Of a stretch of 64,000 nt of DNA, positions 56,862 to 64,000 are shown piece after piece. Source of the stretch: Alteromonas macleodii ATCC 27126 (GTDB taxonomy: Bacteria; Pseudomonadota; Gammaproteobacteria; Enterobacterales; Alteromonadaceae); NCBI RefSeq assembly GCF_000172635.2, contig NC_018632.1, positions 4,464,001 through 4,528,000 on the forward strand, read 5' to 3'. The position numbers and the translations under genes were made by a program. Under the pieces are notes generated by a model. It did not search any database. It saw only the letters and a list, made by a program, of their open reading frames with translations, and had not been told where the DNA came from. The first letter of the stretch is position 1. Every line of letters begins with the position of its first letter.

Positions 56862-59519
56862 TTAGCGAATAAAATGCGATTGGTAGATTGCATTGGCCAG
56901 CATCTTGTTCGTGCCATACCAGTACCCTCTAAACTGTGTATTGTCGGTAAAGCCAATGACAACGCCGCGACCCATTTTTTGAGTCGTCACAGCAGTTGAT
57001 TCAGCCATTAGCGCAACCATTCTTTTGTCACTAAACCCAGCCATGAGAGGCTCATCAGTGTAGCGCGCAGGCGTTATAAAGGGTGAACTACTAGCCTCCA
57101 CTATCATATTATTGGTTTTAAACATGGGTAGCGTGTCGTCATCATAGCCGTAGAACAATGGATGAGTATTATCGATATTCGCTTCAAACACAGCGCCAGC
57201 CACCAACTTTCTGGCGTATAACGAAGCGCCATCTTTATAGCTGAGTTCGCTTTCATCGAACGCGTTATCAATACTCTCTCGACTAACAATTTCTACGTCT
57301 AACCATTTATGTTGAGCGAAATAACGCAACGCGGATTTCTGCCCCACGATTACGCCACCGGCTTTCACCCACTGCTCAATTTGAGTTCTTTCACTTTCAC
57401 TAAAGCGATATCCACCGCTAGGGAATAGAAGGTGCGTATAAGTAACGCTAGGATCATTAAGCGCGCTTGTCAGATATTGTTGCTCAACAATACTGGCAGC
57501 CAGCCCCACTTTTGTGTCGAAATAGTGCCATATTTCACCCGCTTCGTATTCACTGGTGCCTTCGCCGCCCACTATTAACACCTGTGGCAAGGTAACAGGT
57601 GCCATGCTCCGGCTACCCAAATCGTGCCCTGTGGGTGTTAACCCACTGCGCAAACTAAACACAGGCACCTGAAGTTGCTGTTGCGCATCGCGCAAAATGG
57701 CCGCCAAGTTTTCTGGCTGGCCCAGCCCTTTCGGTACAACTATGCTGCCAGGCTGAAGCTCAATGCTGTTGCCATCGTAATTAATAGCAGAAAACGCTTC
57801 TTCACTACTACGCACCTTAACGCCAGCTTCCAATAACGTTTGCAGCATGGCTGGCGCATAGTACTGCTGCCATGAAAACGCATACGCGTATGCGTCTGGG
57901 TGAATATCATTAAGTGCAGGTTGTGCAAGTGCGTTGCTGTCGCTAAGTTTTAGGCTTCGCGCATCGCCCCTATCTAGAGGCGCGTAATCCAAATTGAAAG
58001 CCAAAGCCAAATTCCACGTTGATACATCGTAAAACGTGTTGTTCTCAAACGAGGTTTGGGTAGAGAAAATTGACTTTACTAAACGGTATTGAGGCTGGTT
58101 TGAAGGAATATAAATCGCGCGACCTGCACCATAGCGAACTTTGCTTACCTCAACATCTTTCGTTAACACCTCGTAATTAATATGATGCTGTTCAAGCAAT
58201 GCAACAAATGCGTTAAAGCGAGCTGTGTCATTCGATGCACTAACAACAAAACCTACCTGCTCATCCTTTTCAGCCAGTGACTGTGTGCTCTTAACAAAAC
58301 CCGATTGATAATCGAGAATAGCAGCCTTATTTGCCAATGCGCCTCTAAAAGTGCTTAAAGACGTAGTAATTTGATTTGCTATGGTGTCTTTGAAGGCAAG
58401 CTTGCCATTAATAGAGTCCTGAATGTGGCCCCGTGAGCTTGCTTGCTCAAAAAGAATACCCACACTGCCGTGTAAATCTGGATAGGTCGAGCCTTTGCCT
58501 GCGTAGAAATCGTCAAACGCTTCTTGGGTAAAATAGAGCTCCCCTTGCTCATCAAACGCGGCAGCATGATACTGGGCAAGCGCTTCAGTTAGCGTTACGT
58601 TCTCATCAGGCGTCAGTGGATTTTTACGCGAGCGCACACCAGGCTGGAAAAAATAGGTGCTGTCTGTCCCCATCTCATGAAAATCGGTGAGGATATGTGG
58701 GCGCCATTTATGAAACTGTTTAATTCGCGCCTGCGACTCTGGGTGCGCCAGCAATAGCCAGTCGCGGTTTAAATCAAACCAGTAATGATTTGTTCTACCT
58801 GACGGCCACCCCTCATCGTGTTCACGATGTCGACTGTCAGAAACCAGCTGCTTGCCCTTGTGCATATTTGCCCACTGAGCAAATCGAGAAAGCCCGTCGG
58901 GGTTGAAAGACGGATCAAACAGCACAATATTGTTATTCAACAAGGCATCAATTTCTTTACCTTCAGCCGCGGCCAAATAATAAGCCAACGCAAGTGAAGC
59001 ATTGGTTCCGGAAGGCTCGTTACCGTGAATACTGTAGCCCATGTAGAAAATAAGGGGAGCATCGCTACCTACTTTCTTGCCGCTTTCCATTGCATCAATG
59101 TGTTGCTGCCTCATCGCCTCAATATTGTTTCTATTTGAGGGCGCTGTGATTGTCAGTAACAGAAGTGGGCGGTTTTCGTGAGTACGGCCGGTTTCTTCAA
59201 TGGTGATACGGTCAGACTTCTCGGCAAGTAGCTTCATATAATTGACGACTTGGTCGTGACGCACATGCCACTCGCCAATGTTGGCGCCTAGTATCGATTC
59301 AGGCGTGGGAATAGCTGGGTTGTAGGATACCGTGTCAGGTAAGTATGCTGTCACCGGCTGCCCGCCTACATCAGGTGCAATAGTAACAGTTGAAGCAGAG
59401 GCGGGATGTGCTAATGATTTCTGACTGGCTGTTGCCCCAAAGGCGATGGTACCAAAGGCTAATAATGAAACGAGTGAGAATGGATTCTTTTTGGCGGTGT
59501 AATGCAATTTCGCGAACAT
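56862..59519 (-). CDS. Large M14 family zinc carboxypeptidase
   Basis: An 885-residue secreted peptidase (signal peptide ending FGATA). The M14 domain comes first: the HxxE zinc motif in IHGNEPSGTNASLALAYYL, a Phe/Asn/Pro/Asp block FDPSFNPDGLSRFA, WFDLNRDWLLLAHPES, and the third zinc ligand His in DFHEMGTD. After about residue 400 comes a long region with no zinc motif, ending in an Asn/Gly-rich domain (MGRGVVIGFTDNTQFRGYWYG). It likely degrades peptides outside the cytoplasm. I chose MFAKLHY (59519) since GGGAAG precedes it and it yields a signal peptide. It lies within the bioH-gntX-nfuA neighbourhood as an inserted gene. Confidence 0.88.
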   Translation of the reverse strand: MFAKLHYTAKKNPFSLVSLLAFGTIAFGATASQKSLAHPASASTVTIAPDVGGQPVTAYLPDTVSYNPAIPTPESILGANIGEWHVRHDQVVNYMKLLAEKSDRITIEETGRTHENRPLLLLTITAPSNRNNIEAMRQQHIDAMESGKKVGSDAPLIFYMGYSIHGNEPSGTNASLALAYYLAAAEGKEIDALLNNNIVLFDPSFNPDGLSRFAQWANMHKGKQLVSDSRHREHDEGWPSGRTNHYWFDLNRDWLLLAHPESQARIKQFHKWRPHILTDFHEMGTDSTYFFQPGVRSRKNPLTPDENVTLTEALAQYHAAAFDEQGELYFTQEAFDDFYAGKGSTYPDLHGSVGILFEQASSRGHIQDSINGKLAFKDTIANQITTSLSTFRGALANKAAILDYQSGFVKSTQSLAEKDEQVGFVVSASNDTARFNAFVALLEQHHINYEVLTKDVEVSKVRYGAGRAIYIPSNQPQYRLVKSIFSTQTSFENNTFYDVSTWNLALAFNLDYAPLDRGDARSLKLSDSNALAQPALNDIHPDAYAYAFSWQQYYAPAMLQTLLEAGVKVRSSEEAFSAINYDGNSIELQPGSIVVPKGLGQPENLAAILRDAQQQLQVPVFSLRSGLTPTGHDLGSRSMAPVTLPQVLIVGGEGTSEYEAGEIWHYFDTKVGLAASIVEQQYLTSALNDPSVTYTHLLFPSGGYRFSESERTQIEQWVKAGGVIVGQKSALRYFAQHKWLDVEIVSRESIDNAFDESELSYKDGASLYARKLVAGAVFEANIDNTHPLFYGYDDDTLPMFKTNNMIVEASSSPFITPARYTDEPLMAGFSDKRMVALMAESTAVTTQKMGRGVVIGFTDNTQFRGYWYGTNKMLANAIYQSHFIR

Positions 59520-59679
59520 AGCGCTTCCCGTCTTGTTGTTATGGTTGAGAATAGTGTCGACGTGCACGCCTCTCAACAAATTCGATTCACTGGAATAATT
59601 TATTTAATTAATACCTGACTGTTTTACTCAGGTAAATTTGATACAATAATCCAAATTTCAAAATATGTAGGACTTGCTG

Positions 59680-60258
59680 ATGATAACTATATCAGAAGAA
59701 GCCCAGGCTCACTTCGTAAAACTGTTGAGTAAACAAGAGTCTGGCACGAATATTCGTGTATTCGTCGTAAATCCAGGCACTTCGTCGGCTGAGTGTGGCG
59801 TGTCCTATTGCCCACCAGACGCGGTTGAAGAAACGGATACCCGTTTGCCATTTAATGGTTTCGATGCGGTCGTAGATGAAGAAAGCGCGCCTTATTTAGA
59901 GGAAGCGGAAATTGACTACGTTACCGATCAGATGGGCTCACAGTTAACCTTAAAAGCACCTAATGCAAAAGCGCGTAAAGTGTCTGACGACGCACCATTA
60001 ATTGAGCGAATCAACTATATGATTGAGTCGGAAATCAATCCTCAGTTAGCGAGCCATGGTGGCAATGTTGTATTGACAGAACTGACTGACGACGGCTACG
60101 CCATACTTCAGTTCGGCGGCGGCTGCAATGGTTGCTCAATGGTAGACGTAACGCTTAAAGAAGGTATTGAGAAGCAAATGGTCGAGCAATTCGCTGGCGA
60201 GCTTAAGGGCGTGCGCGATGCGACTGAGCACCAAGCGGGTGAGCACTCTTACTACTAA
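59680..60258 (+). CDS. nfuA: Fe-S biogenesis protein NfuA
   Basis: A 192-residue protein nearly collinear with E. coli NfuA. The N-terminal degenerate A-type domain ([36 protein letters not shown]) lacks all the A-type cysteines, as usual. The C-terminal Nfu domain has the cluster-binding CxxC in [20 protein letters not shown]. It ends GEHSYY like its homologue. NfuA carries a 4Fe-4S cluster to target enzymes under oxidative or iron stress. I start at MITISEEAQ, matching the family; a TTG six bases earlier is an alternative. Confidence 0.97.
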   Translation: MITISEEAQAHFVKLLSKQESGTNIRVFVVNPGTSSAECGVSYCPPDAVEETDTRLPFNGFDAVVDEESAPYLEEAEIDYVTDQMGSQLTLKAPNAKARKVSDDAPLIERINYMIESEINPQLASHGGNVVLTELTDDGYAILQFGGGCNGCSMVDVTLKEGIEKQMVEQFAGELKGVRDATEHQAGEHSYY

Positions 60259-60303
60259 GCGTAATATTGCACTTGCTTAAGTGTATATCTCGATAACTAT
60301 CTC

Positions 60304-60534
60304 ATGCTAAAGCAAGACATTCACAAAAGCTGGCAACGATTCAAAATAGGTCTATCTATTTTCGTTGTCGGCGTCTTGCTGTTGTTTACCTTAAGTGAAC
60401 TTCATATCACGCTGCATTACCTGAGCCTTCTTATATTATTTGTCGGTTTCGCTATCGCCATGTTGGGTTACTGGGGAATTTTTATTCAGCGTTTTTCGTT
60501 TATAAAAAACAAAAAGCCACCGCCTAAATTCTGA
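60304..60534 (+). CDS. Small two-helix membrane protein
   Basis: A 76-residue protein with two hydrophobic helices (about residues 15-32 and 38-59) and a basic C-terminus (KNKKPPPKF). It starts 45 bases after nfuA on the same strand and may be co-transcribed. I recognise no family. Confidence 0.6.
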   Translation: MLKQDIHKSWQRFKIGLSIFVVGVLLLFTLSELHITLHYLSLLILFVGFAIAMLGYWGIFIQRFSFIKNKKPPPKF

Positions 60535-60731
60535 TTTCTTCCGGCTCTACGCCATACCTTCTTGCCCTATTCTTTATGTAAGCCAGTCTGATTGCACTCA
60601 GTTTTACCCATACGCCATACTCTAAATTGCGCAGCTGTCTCCCGTTCATTTATGTTCGCCTAGCGCTCGTCTCGGGTTATAGGTAGATTAGGGGTTGCGC
60701 AAAGTGCCTAACAATATGAAAAGGAGCTGTG

Positions 60732-61436
60732 GTGAATACAACAAAGAAGCTGGGCCTGCTTGGCGGAATGAGTTGGGAATCAACGGTCAGTTACTATCAA
60801 GCCATAAACCGTGGTGTAAACGCTCGACTTGGCGGACTTCACAGCGCACCGCTGATAATAAGCAGCGTTGATTTTGCCCACATAGAGCAGCTTCAGCATA
60901 AAGGAGAATGGGATAAAACCGCCGATATACTGATCCGCGAGGCGAAGCACTTAGAAACTGCGGGTGCAAAAGCCATATTAATTTGTACCAATACCATGCA
61001 TAAAGTAGCAGCTGACATAGAGCAAAAGATCACCATCCCACTTATTCACATTGCCGACGCTACGGGGTGCGTGTTGCAACAAGATAGGGTTAAGAAAGTT
61101 GGGCTACTGGGCACCCGCTTCACCATGGAACAAACCTTTTATACATCCCGCCTTAAAGAGATTTTTGGCATTGAGGTTGTTACTCCAAATGCCCAACAAC
61201 GAGACACGGTTCATAACATTATTTATGAACAATTATGCAAGGGCGTGATTTGTGTTGAATCCCGTAACGCGTATATTGACATTATAAATGAACTGGCGGC
61301 CGAGGGTGCTGAAGGCATCATTTTAGGCTGCACAGAAATTGCCTTATTAGTTCAACAACATCACACCAAAGTTAAGTTATACGATACTACCGCTATCCAT
61401 GCTTCAGCTGCGGTAGATTTTGCATTAGCTCCCTAA
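60732..61436 (+). CDS. Aspartate/glutamate racemase family protein
   Basis: A 234-residue cofactor-independent racemase. The two catalytic cysteines are present: ILICTNTMHKVA and IILGCTEIALLV, with the opening LGLLGGMSWEST. It interconverts D- and L-aspartate or glutamate, or a related amino acid. I chose the GTG at 60732, which is five bases after AAGGAG; a GTG at 60729 is only two bases away. It stands alone with a 194-base upstream gap. Confidence 0.9.
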   Translation: MNTTKKLGLLGGMSWESTVSYYQAINRGVNARLGGLHSAPLIISSVDFAHIEQLQHKGEWDKTADILIREAKHLETAGAKAILICTNTMHKVAADIEQKITIPLIHIADATGCVLQQDRVKKVGLLGTRFTMEQTFYTSRLKEIFGIEVVTPNAQQRDTVHNIIYEQLCKGVICVESRNAYIDIINELAAEGAEGIILGCTEIALLVQQHHTKVKLYDTTAIHASAAVDFALAP

Positions 61437-61523
61437 AGCGTTAGCAAAGGGTAAGTAGCGAAACACACATAACCTAACTTTGATAAAAGGGAATTGGCCC
61501 TACTATTTTTAGAGGACACAGCT

Positions 61524-61907
61524 ATGTTTAGCCACGTAATGATTGGTGCGAACGACCTTGAAGCATCAAAAAAATTCTACGATGCTATTTTAGGAGTATT
61601 AGGATACGAACCAGGCGTTTTTGATGAATACGGACGGGTTTTTTACTATACGCCGAAAGGTATTTTAGCGCTAACAAAACCGATTAACGGAGAGGCTGCC
61701 ACACACGGTAATGGCACCACGCTCGGCCTTGCCGCTCGAACACCAGACATCGTTGATGAATGGCATAAAGTAGGAAGCGAGAATGGAGGCGTGCCATGCG
61801 AGGACCCACCGGGTATTCGAGGCAATGGGGAACGCCAACTGTATCTTGCTTATCTGCGAGACCCAGCGGGCAACAAACTCTGTGCCACGCACATCGTAAG
61901 AAAATAG
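61524..61907 (+). CDS. VOC (glyoxalase) family protein
   Basis: A 127-residue protein of the vicinal oxygen chelate fold. It starts MFSHVMIGANDLEASKKFYDAIL, the typical opening strand and helix, and has LYLAYLRDPAGNKLCATH at the end with a metal-type acidic site. Members act as lyases, dioxygenases or antibiotic-binding proteins; the substrate is unknown. I start at the ATG at 61524; an upstream TTG adds ten residues with no family match. Confidence 0.88.
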   Translation: MFSHVMIGANDLEASKKFYDAILGVLGYEPGVFDEYGRVFYYTPKGILALTKPINGEAATHGNGTTLGLAARTPDIVDEWHKVGSENGGVPCEDPPGIRGNGERQLYLAYLRDPAGNKLCATHIVRK

Positions 61908-61984
61908 CTGTAGTGCTGCCTGCTTAAATGATCACGCTCTTTTTGCAGGCTATTCACTTTTAGCTGTCTATTTGGCCCAAAGCC

Positions 61985-62028
61985 CTTTGAGTAATAGCAC
62001 TTTGAGTAATAGCGTTTTGGGTAATGCC
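61985..62028. repeat. 15-bp tandem repeat, 2 full copies and 1 degenerate
   Basis: CTTTGAGTAATAGCA then CTTTGAGTAATAGCG, differing only in the last base, then TTTTGGGTAATGCC. Seen directly. Confidence 0.9.
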
Positions 62029-62124
62029 TAGTTATGTCTACATATAAGCCCTAACCAAACGAAACTGCATAGGTGTTACTGTCTGGCCGCTCAATATCCT
62101 AAACGGGCTTCGCCTTTTCTCTTC

Positions 62125-62152
62125 TTTGCACTTTGCACTTTGCACTTTGCAC
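62125..62152. repeat. Four perfect TTTGCAC heptamers
   Basis: Four identical copies of TTTGCAC in a row. A change in copy number would move the promoter of the methyltransferase gene by seven bases. Confidence 0.92.
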
Positions 62153-62213
62153 TATACATTGTTGCTAGATGAATTAACCTTGAACCAGTAAAAGCGCAGC
62201 TAACAGAGGGAAT

Positions 62214-63017
62214 ATGACACCTGAAGAAACTGGCAAGGCCTACGACACCATTACACACCTTTGGACTCGCCCTGAATTTAATCAGAAAAATGGGCTAACC
62301 GCCTACCAAAAAGCATTGTCATTTTTAGCGGACACCCCATCACAAGAGCCTGATACGGTGCCTAGCGAAGCGCTTGATAAGGGAGAAGCGCATGATAAGA
62401 GTGAAGCGCTTGATAAGGGAAAAGCGAGCAATAAAGACAAACCAAAGAAACGAGGCTACGCACTAGACATAGGTTGCGGATGCACCAATCGTTTTGTCCC
62501 GGTTATCGAACGCGCAGGGCTAACTTACGAAGGCATTGATGTTTCCAAAGATATGCTGGCTATTGCGACGTCCCAATTACCCGCTCATACCTTCTATTGC
62601 GCCGACGTGTGTACATTCACTATCCCCAAGCACTATTCGTTTATTAGCGCTTGGGATAGCTTTTGGCATATTCCCCTAACGCAGCAAGAGCCTTTGCTTA
62701 AGAAGCTAGTGGATCACTTAGACGATGACGGAGTGTTGCTTTTTAGCTGTGGGGGTACAGATGAAAGCGGCCAACATACAAACGAAGTGATGGGTCCAGA
62801 AGTCTACTACGCCTCGCTGGGGCTACATAGATACATAGAAATATTGATAGAAGCAGGCGGGTTTGTTCGTCATGTTGAATTCGACCAGCCCCCTGAACTA
62901 CACACTATTATCATTGTGCAAAAAAAGAACCGCGAAAAAAACACAGTAGCAAGAATAATACTGAATGATGCCCTAGAAAAACTGAGAGAGGCAGCGTGCT
63001 CAGCGCGCCTTCCCTAA
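62214..63017 (+). CDS. Class I SAM-dependent methyltransferase with internal repeat
   Basis: A 267-residue methyltransferase. Motif I is YALDIGCGCTNRFV (about 83-96), followed by YEGIDVSKDML, FYCADVCTF and FISAWDSFWHIPL. Ahead of motif I, residues about 52-75 are an inserted Glu/Ala/Lys/Asp-rich stretch from four 18-base repeats (EALDKG, EAHDKS, EALDKG, KASNKD). The frame stays open because the unit is a multiple of three. GAGGG precedes the ATG. The substrate is unknown. It is followed by a convergent MATE gene. Confidence 0.85.
   Translation: MTPEETGKAYDTITHLWTRPEFNQKNGLTAYQKALSFLADTPSQEPDTVPSEALDKGEAHDKSEALDKGKASNKDKPKKRGYALDIGCGCTNRFVPVIERAGLTYEGIDVSKDMLAIATSQLPAHTFYCADVCTFTIPKHYSFISAWDSFWHIPLTQQEPLLKKLVDHLDDDGVLLFSCGGTDESGQHTNEVMGPEVYYASLGLHRYIEILIEAGGFVRHVEFDQPPELHTIIIVQKKNREKNTVARIILNDALEKLREAACSARLP
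62367..62438 (+). repeat. In-frame 18-bp tandem repeat inside the methyltransferase gene
   Basis: Four copies of an 18-base unit (GAAGCGCTTGATAAGGGA); copies 1 and 3 are identical, 2 differs at a few places and 4 has drifted more. It adds 24 residues in a loop before the SAM-binding core. Confidence 0.85.
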
Positions 63018-63044
63018 GTAAGGTCAGCGAAGCGTTATAAAACA

Positions 63045-64000
63045 CTAGCTTTGCGGTATCGCTAGCTCACCACGTTTATCTAGTCGATAAAAGCTCCAGG
63101 CCAATGTCACACCGCGAGCGAGTAAAAAGGCAAGTAGAGCATACCAAAGGCTGACGTTACCCTGATCTTGCGTGAGGTACCAAACGGGGAAATACACCCC
63201 TAACGCACTTATTATCATGGTATTTCTCATTGCGCTGGCTCGGGTAAGACCAACAAATACGCCATCGTACAAAAAACACCAATGCGCTAATAGAGGAAGT
63301 AATACCATTAAACCAAGATAAGGTAGCGCAGCTTTTACAATGTCACTATGTTCGGTAAGAAGCGCGATAATGGCCTCACCGCCAGCGAAAAATATCAAGC
63401 TATAAATAAGGGCAAAAATACTCGACCAGACTAACCCTTGGTAGGTGCGTCGTTTCACTTCGCTGCTGTCTGACGCCCCCTTGGCTTCACCCACCAGCGC
63501 TTCCACCCCATAGGCTATGCCATCAAGTCCCAATGCAATAAGAACAAAGAACTGCATGAGTATGGCATTGACGGCCGCCGACGTTTCGCCGTAACGGGCA
63601 CCTTGAATGGTGAGAAACGCTAAGCAGCCCTGTAATGCTAAGTTACGTAATAGCATGTCACCGTTAAGCTTCATCAGTACCTTACGAGCTGCACGGTTAA
63701 ACCACGATGCACTCACCGCGACACCGCCTACGCGCTTAAACGCCACCGCTAGCGCCATTATAGCCATGGTATACTCAGCGATAACACTGGCCAGCGCCAC
63801 GCCAGCTACAGACAAACCAAGCCCGAACACAAACACTACATCGAGTCCCGCATTCAATAAATTTCCCACAATTTGAATAGCCATGACGCTGCGCGTTTTT
63901 TGCTGCCCTACTAACCATCCAACTAATGCCAGATTAAGCATGGCAGCTGGTGCGCCCCATACCCGCGTCGAAAAGTAGTCTTGAAGATGCAGGGCAACTT
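63045..64000 (-). CDS. MATE family exporter, DinF-like, 5' part missing
   Basis: The C-terminal 317 residues of a MATE multidrug exporter; the gene runs off the right edge. About eight membrane helices remain. The open frame continues from the window edge through VALHLQDYFSTRVWGAPAA into GWLVGQQKTRSVM, a stretch that matches DinF-like members (the second half begins around there). The family exports drugs or organic cations against Na+ or H+. No start can be seen. It is convergent with the methyltransferase gene. Confidence 0.88.
   Translation of the reverse strand, partial: VALHLQDYFSTRVWGAPAAMLNLALVGWLVGQQKTRSVMAIQIVGNLLNAGLDVVFVFGLGLSVAGVALASVIAEYTMAIMALAVAFKRVGGVAVSASWFNRAARKVLMKLNGDMLLRNLALQGCLAFLTIQGARYGETSAAVNAILMQFFVLIALGLDGIAYGVEALVGEAKGASDSSEVKRRTYQGLVWSSIFALIYSLIFFAGGEAIIALLTEHSDIVKAALPYLGLMVLLPLLAHWCFLYDGVFVGLTRASAMRNTMIISALGVYFPVWYLTQDQGNVSLWYALLAFLLARGVTLAWSFYRLDKRGELAIPQS

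Larger units (their letters stand above)
61908..62213. other. Noncoding gap with two short tandem repeats
   Basis: No gene is seen. A 15-base unit (CTTTGAGTAATAGCA) is repeated at 61985-61999 and 62000-62014, with a degenerate third copy to 62028. Further on, TTTGCAC is repeated four times without error at 62125-62152, 62 bases before the methyltransferase start. Confidence 0.8.

Noticed and set aside
62125..62152. CRISPR-like array from the TTTGCAC copies
   Set aside because: The units are seven bases with no spacers, so this is a simple tandem repeat.

Overview
The window looks like a chromosomal segment of a marine gammaproteobacterium of the Alteromonas type. Evidence: gammaproteobacterial housekeeping genes (yheT/yheS/yheV, slyX, an fkpA-type PPIase, greB, tex, bioH next to gntX/comF, nfuA), long TonB-dependent receptors, and a XylR very like the enterobacterial protein. 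This placement rests on recognised protein families only; no search was run.

Layout. 1-10.9 kb is housekeeping: YheT (cut by the window edge), a TIGR02444-type protein and the ABC-F protein YheS on the minus strand; YheV, a DUF748 protein, SlyX with a WD40-type lipoprotein, an FkpA-like isomerase, GreB and Tex. From 11.0 to 51.2 kb almost every gene serves xylan or a related hemicellulose. It opens with a TonB-dependent receptor and its usual companions SapC, a JmjC-like cupin and a tryptophan-halogenase-like flavoprotein. Then come XylR, a GPH symporter with a GH43 enzyme, a GH115 alpha-glucuronidase, a sialate-O-acetylesterase-type (acetylxylan?) esterase, a PEP-CTERM-like surface protein with a multidomain GH10 xylanase, an aldo/keto reductase, transketolase, XylA, XylB, transaldolase, an aldose epimerase, a GH3 lipoprotein, a sugar-porter MFS protein, a GH9 enzyme, a beta-helix protein that I read as GH120-like, a GH11 lipoprotein xylanase and a GH51 arabinofuranosidase. 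From 51.8 kb to the end the content is mixed: a papain/alpha-beta-hydrolase fusion, a SprA-like metalloprotease with a FlgC-like mini-protein, BioH, ComF/GntX, a large M14 peptidase, NfuA, a racemase, a VOC protein, a methyltransferase carrying an internal repeat, and a MATE exporter cut by the end.

How it fits together (inference from families and order): GH10 and GH11 cut the xylan backbone outside the cell. The esterase, GH115 and GH51 remove acetyl, glucuronosyl and arabinosyl branches. The TonB receptor brings oligosaccharides into the periplasm and the GPH symporter takes them to the cytosol, where GH43 releases xylose. Free xylose could enter by the sugar porter. XylA and XylB make xylulose 5-phosphate, and transketolase and transaldolase feed it into central metabolism. 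XylR probably senses xylose and controls the locus.

Two genes of this locus, sapC and the GH51 gene, each carry one apparent single-base deletion. Those are either real inactivations or sequence errors. The most interesting non-routine items are the GH120-like beta-helix with a correctly spaced Asp/Glu pair, the cysteine-protease/lipase fusion with a structured leader, the PEP-CTERM-like protein coupled to a xylanase, shared palindromic promoter motifs, and a cluster of short tandem repeats at 61.98-62.44 kb.
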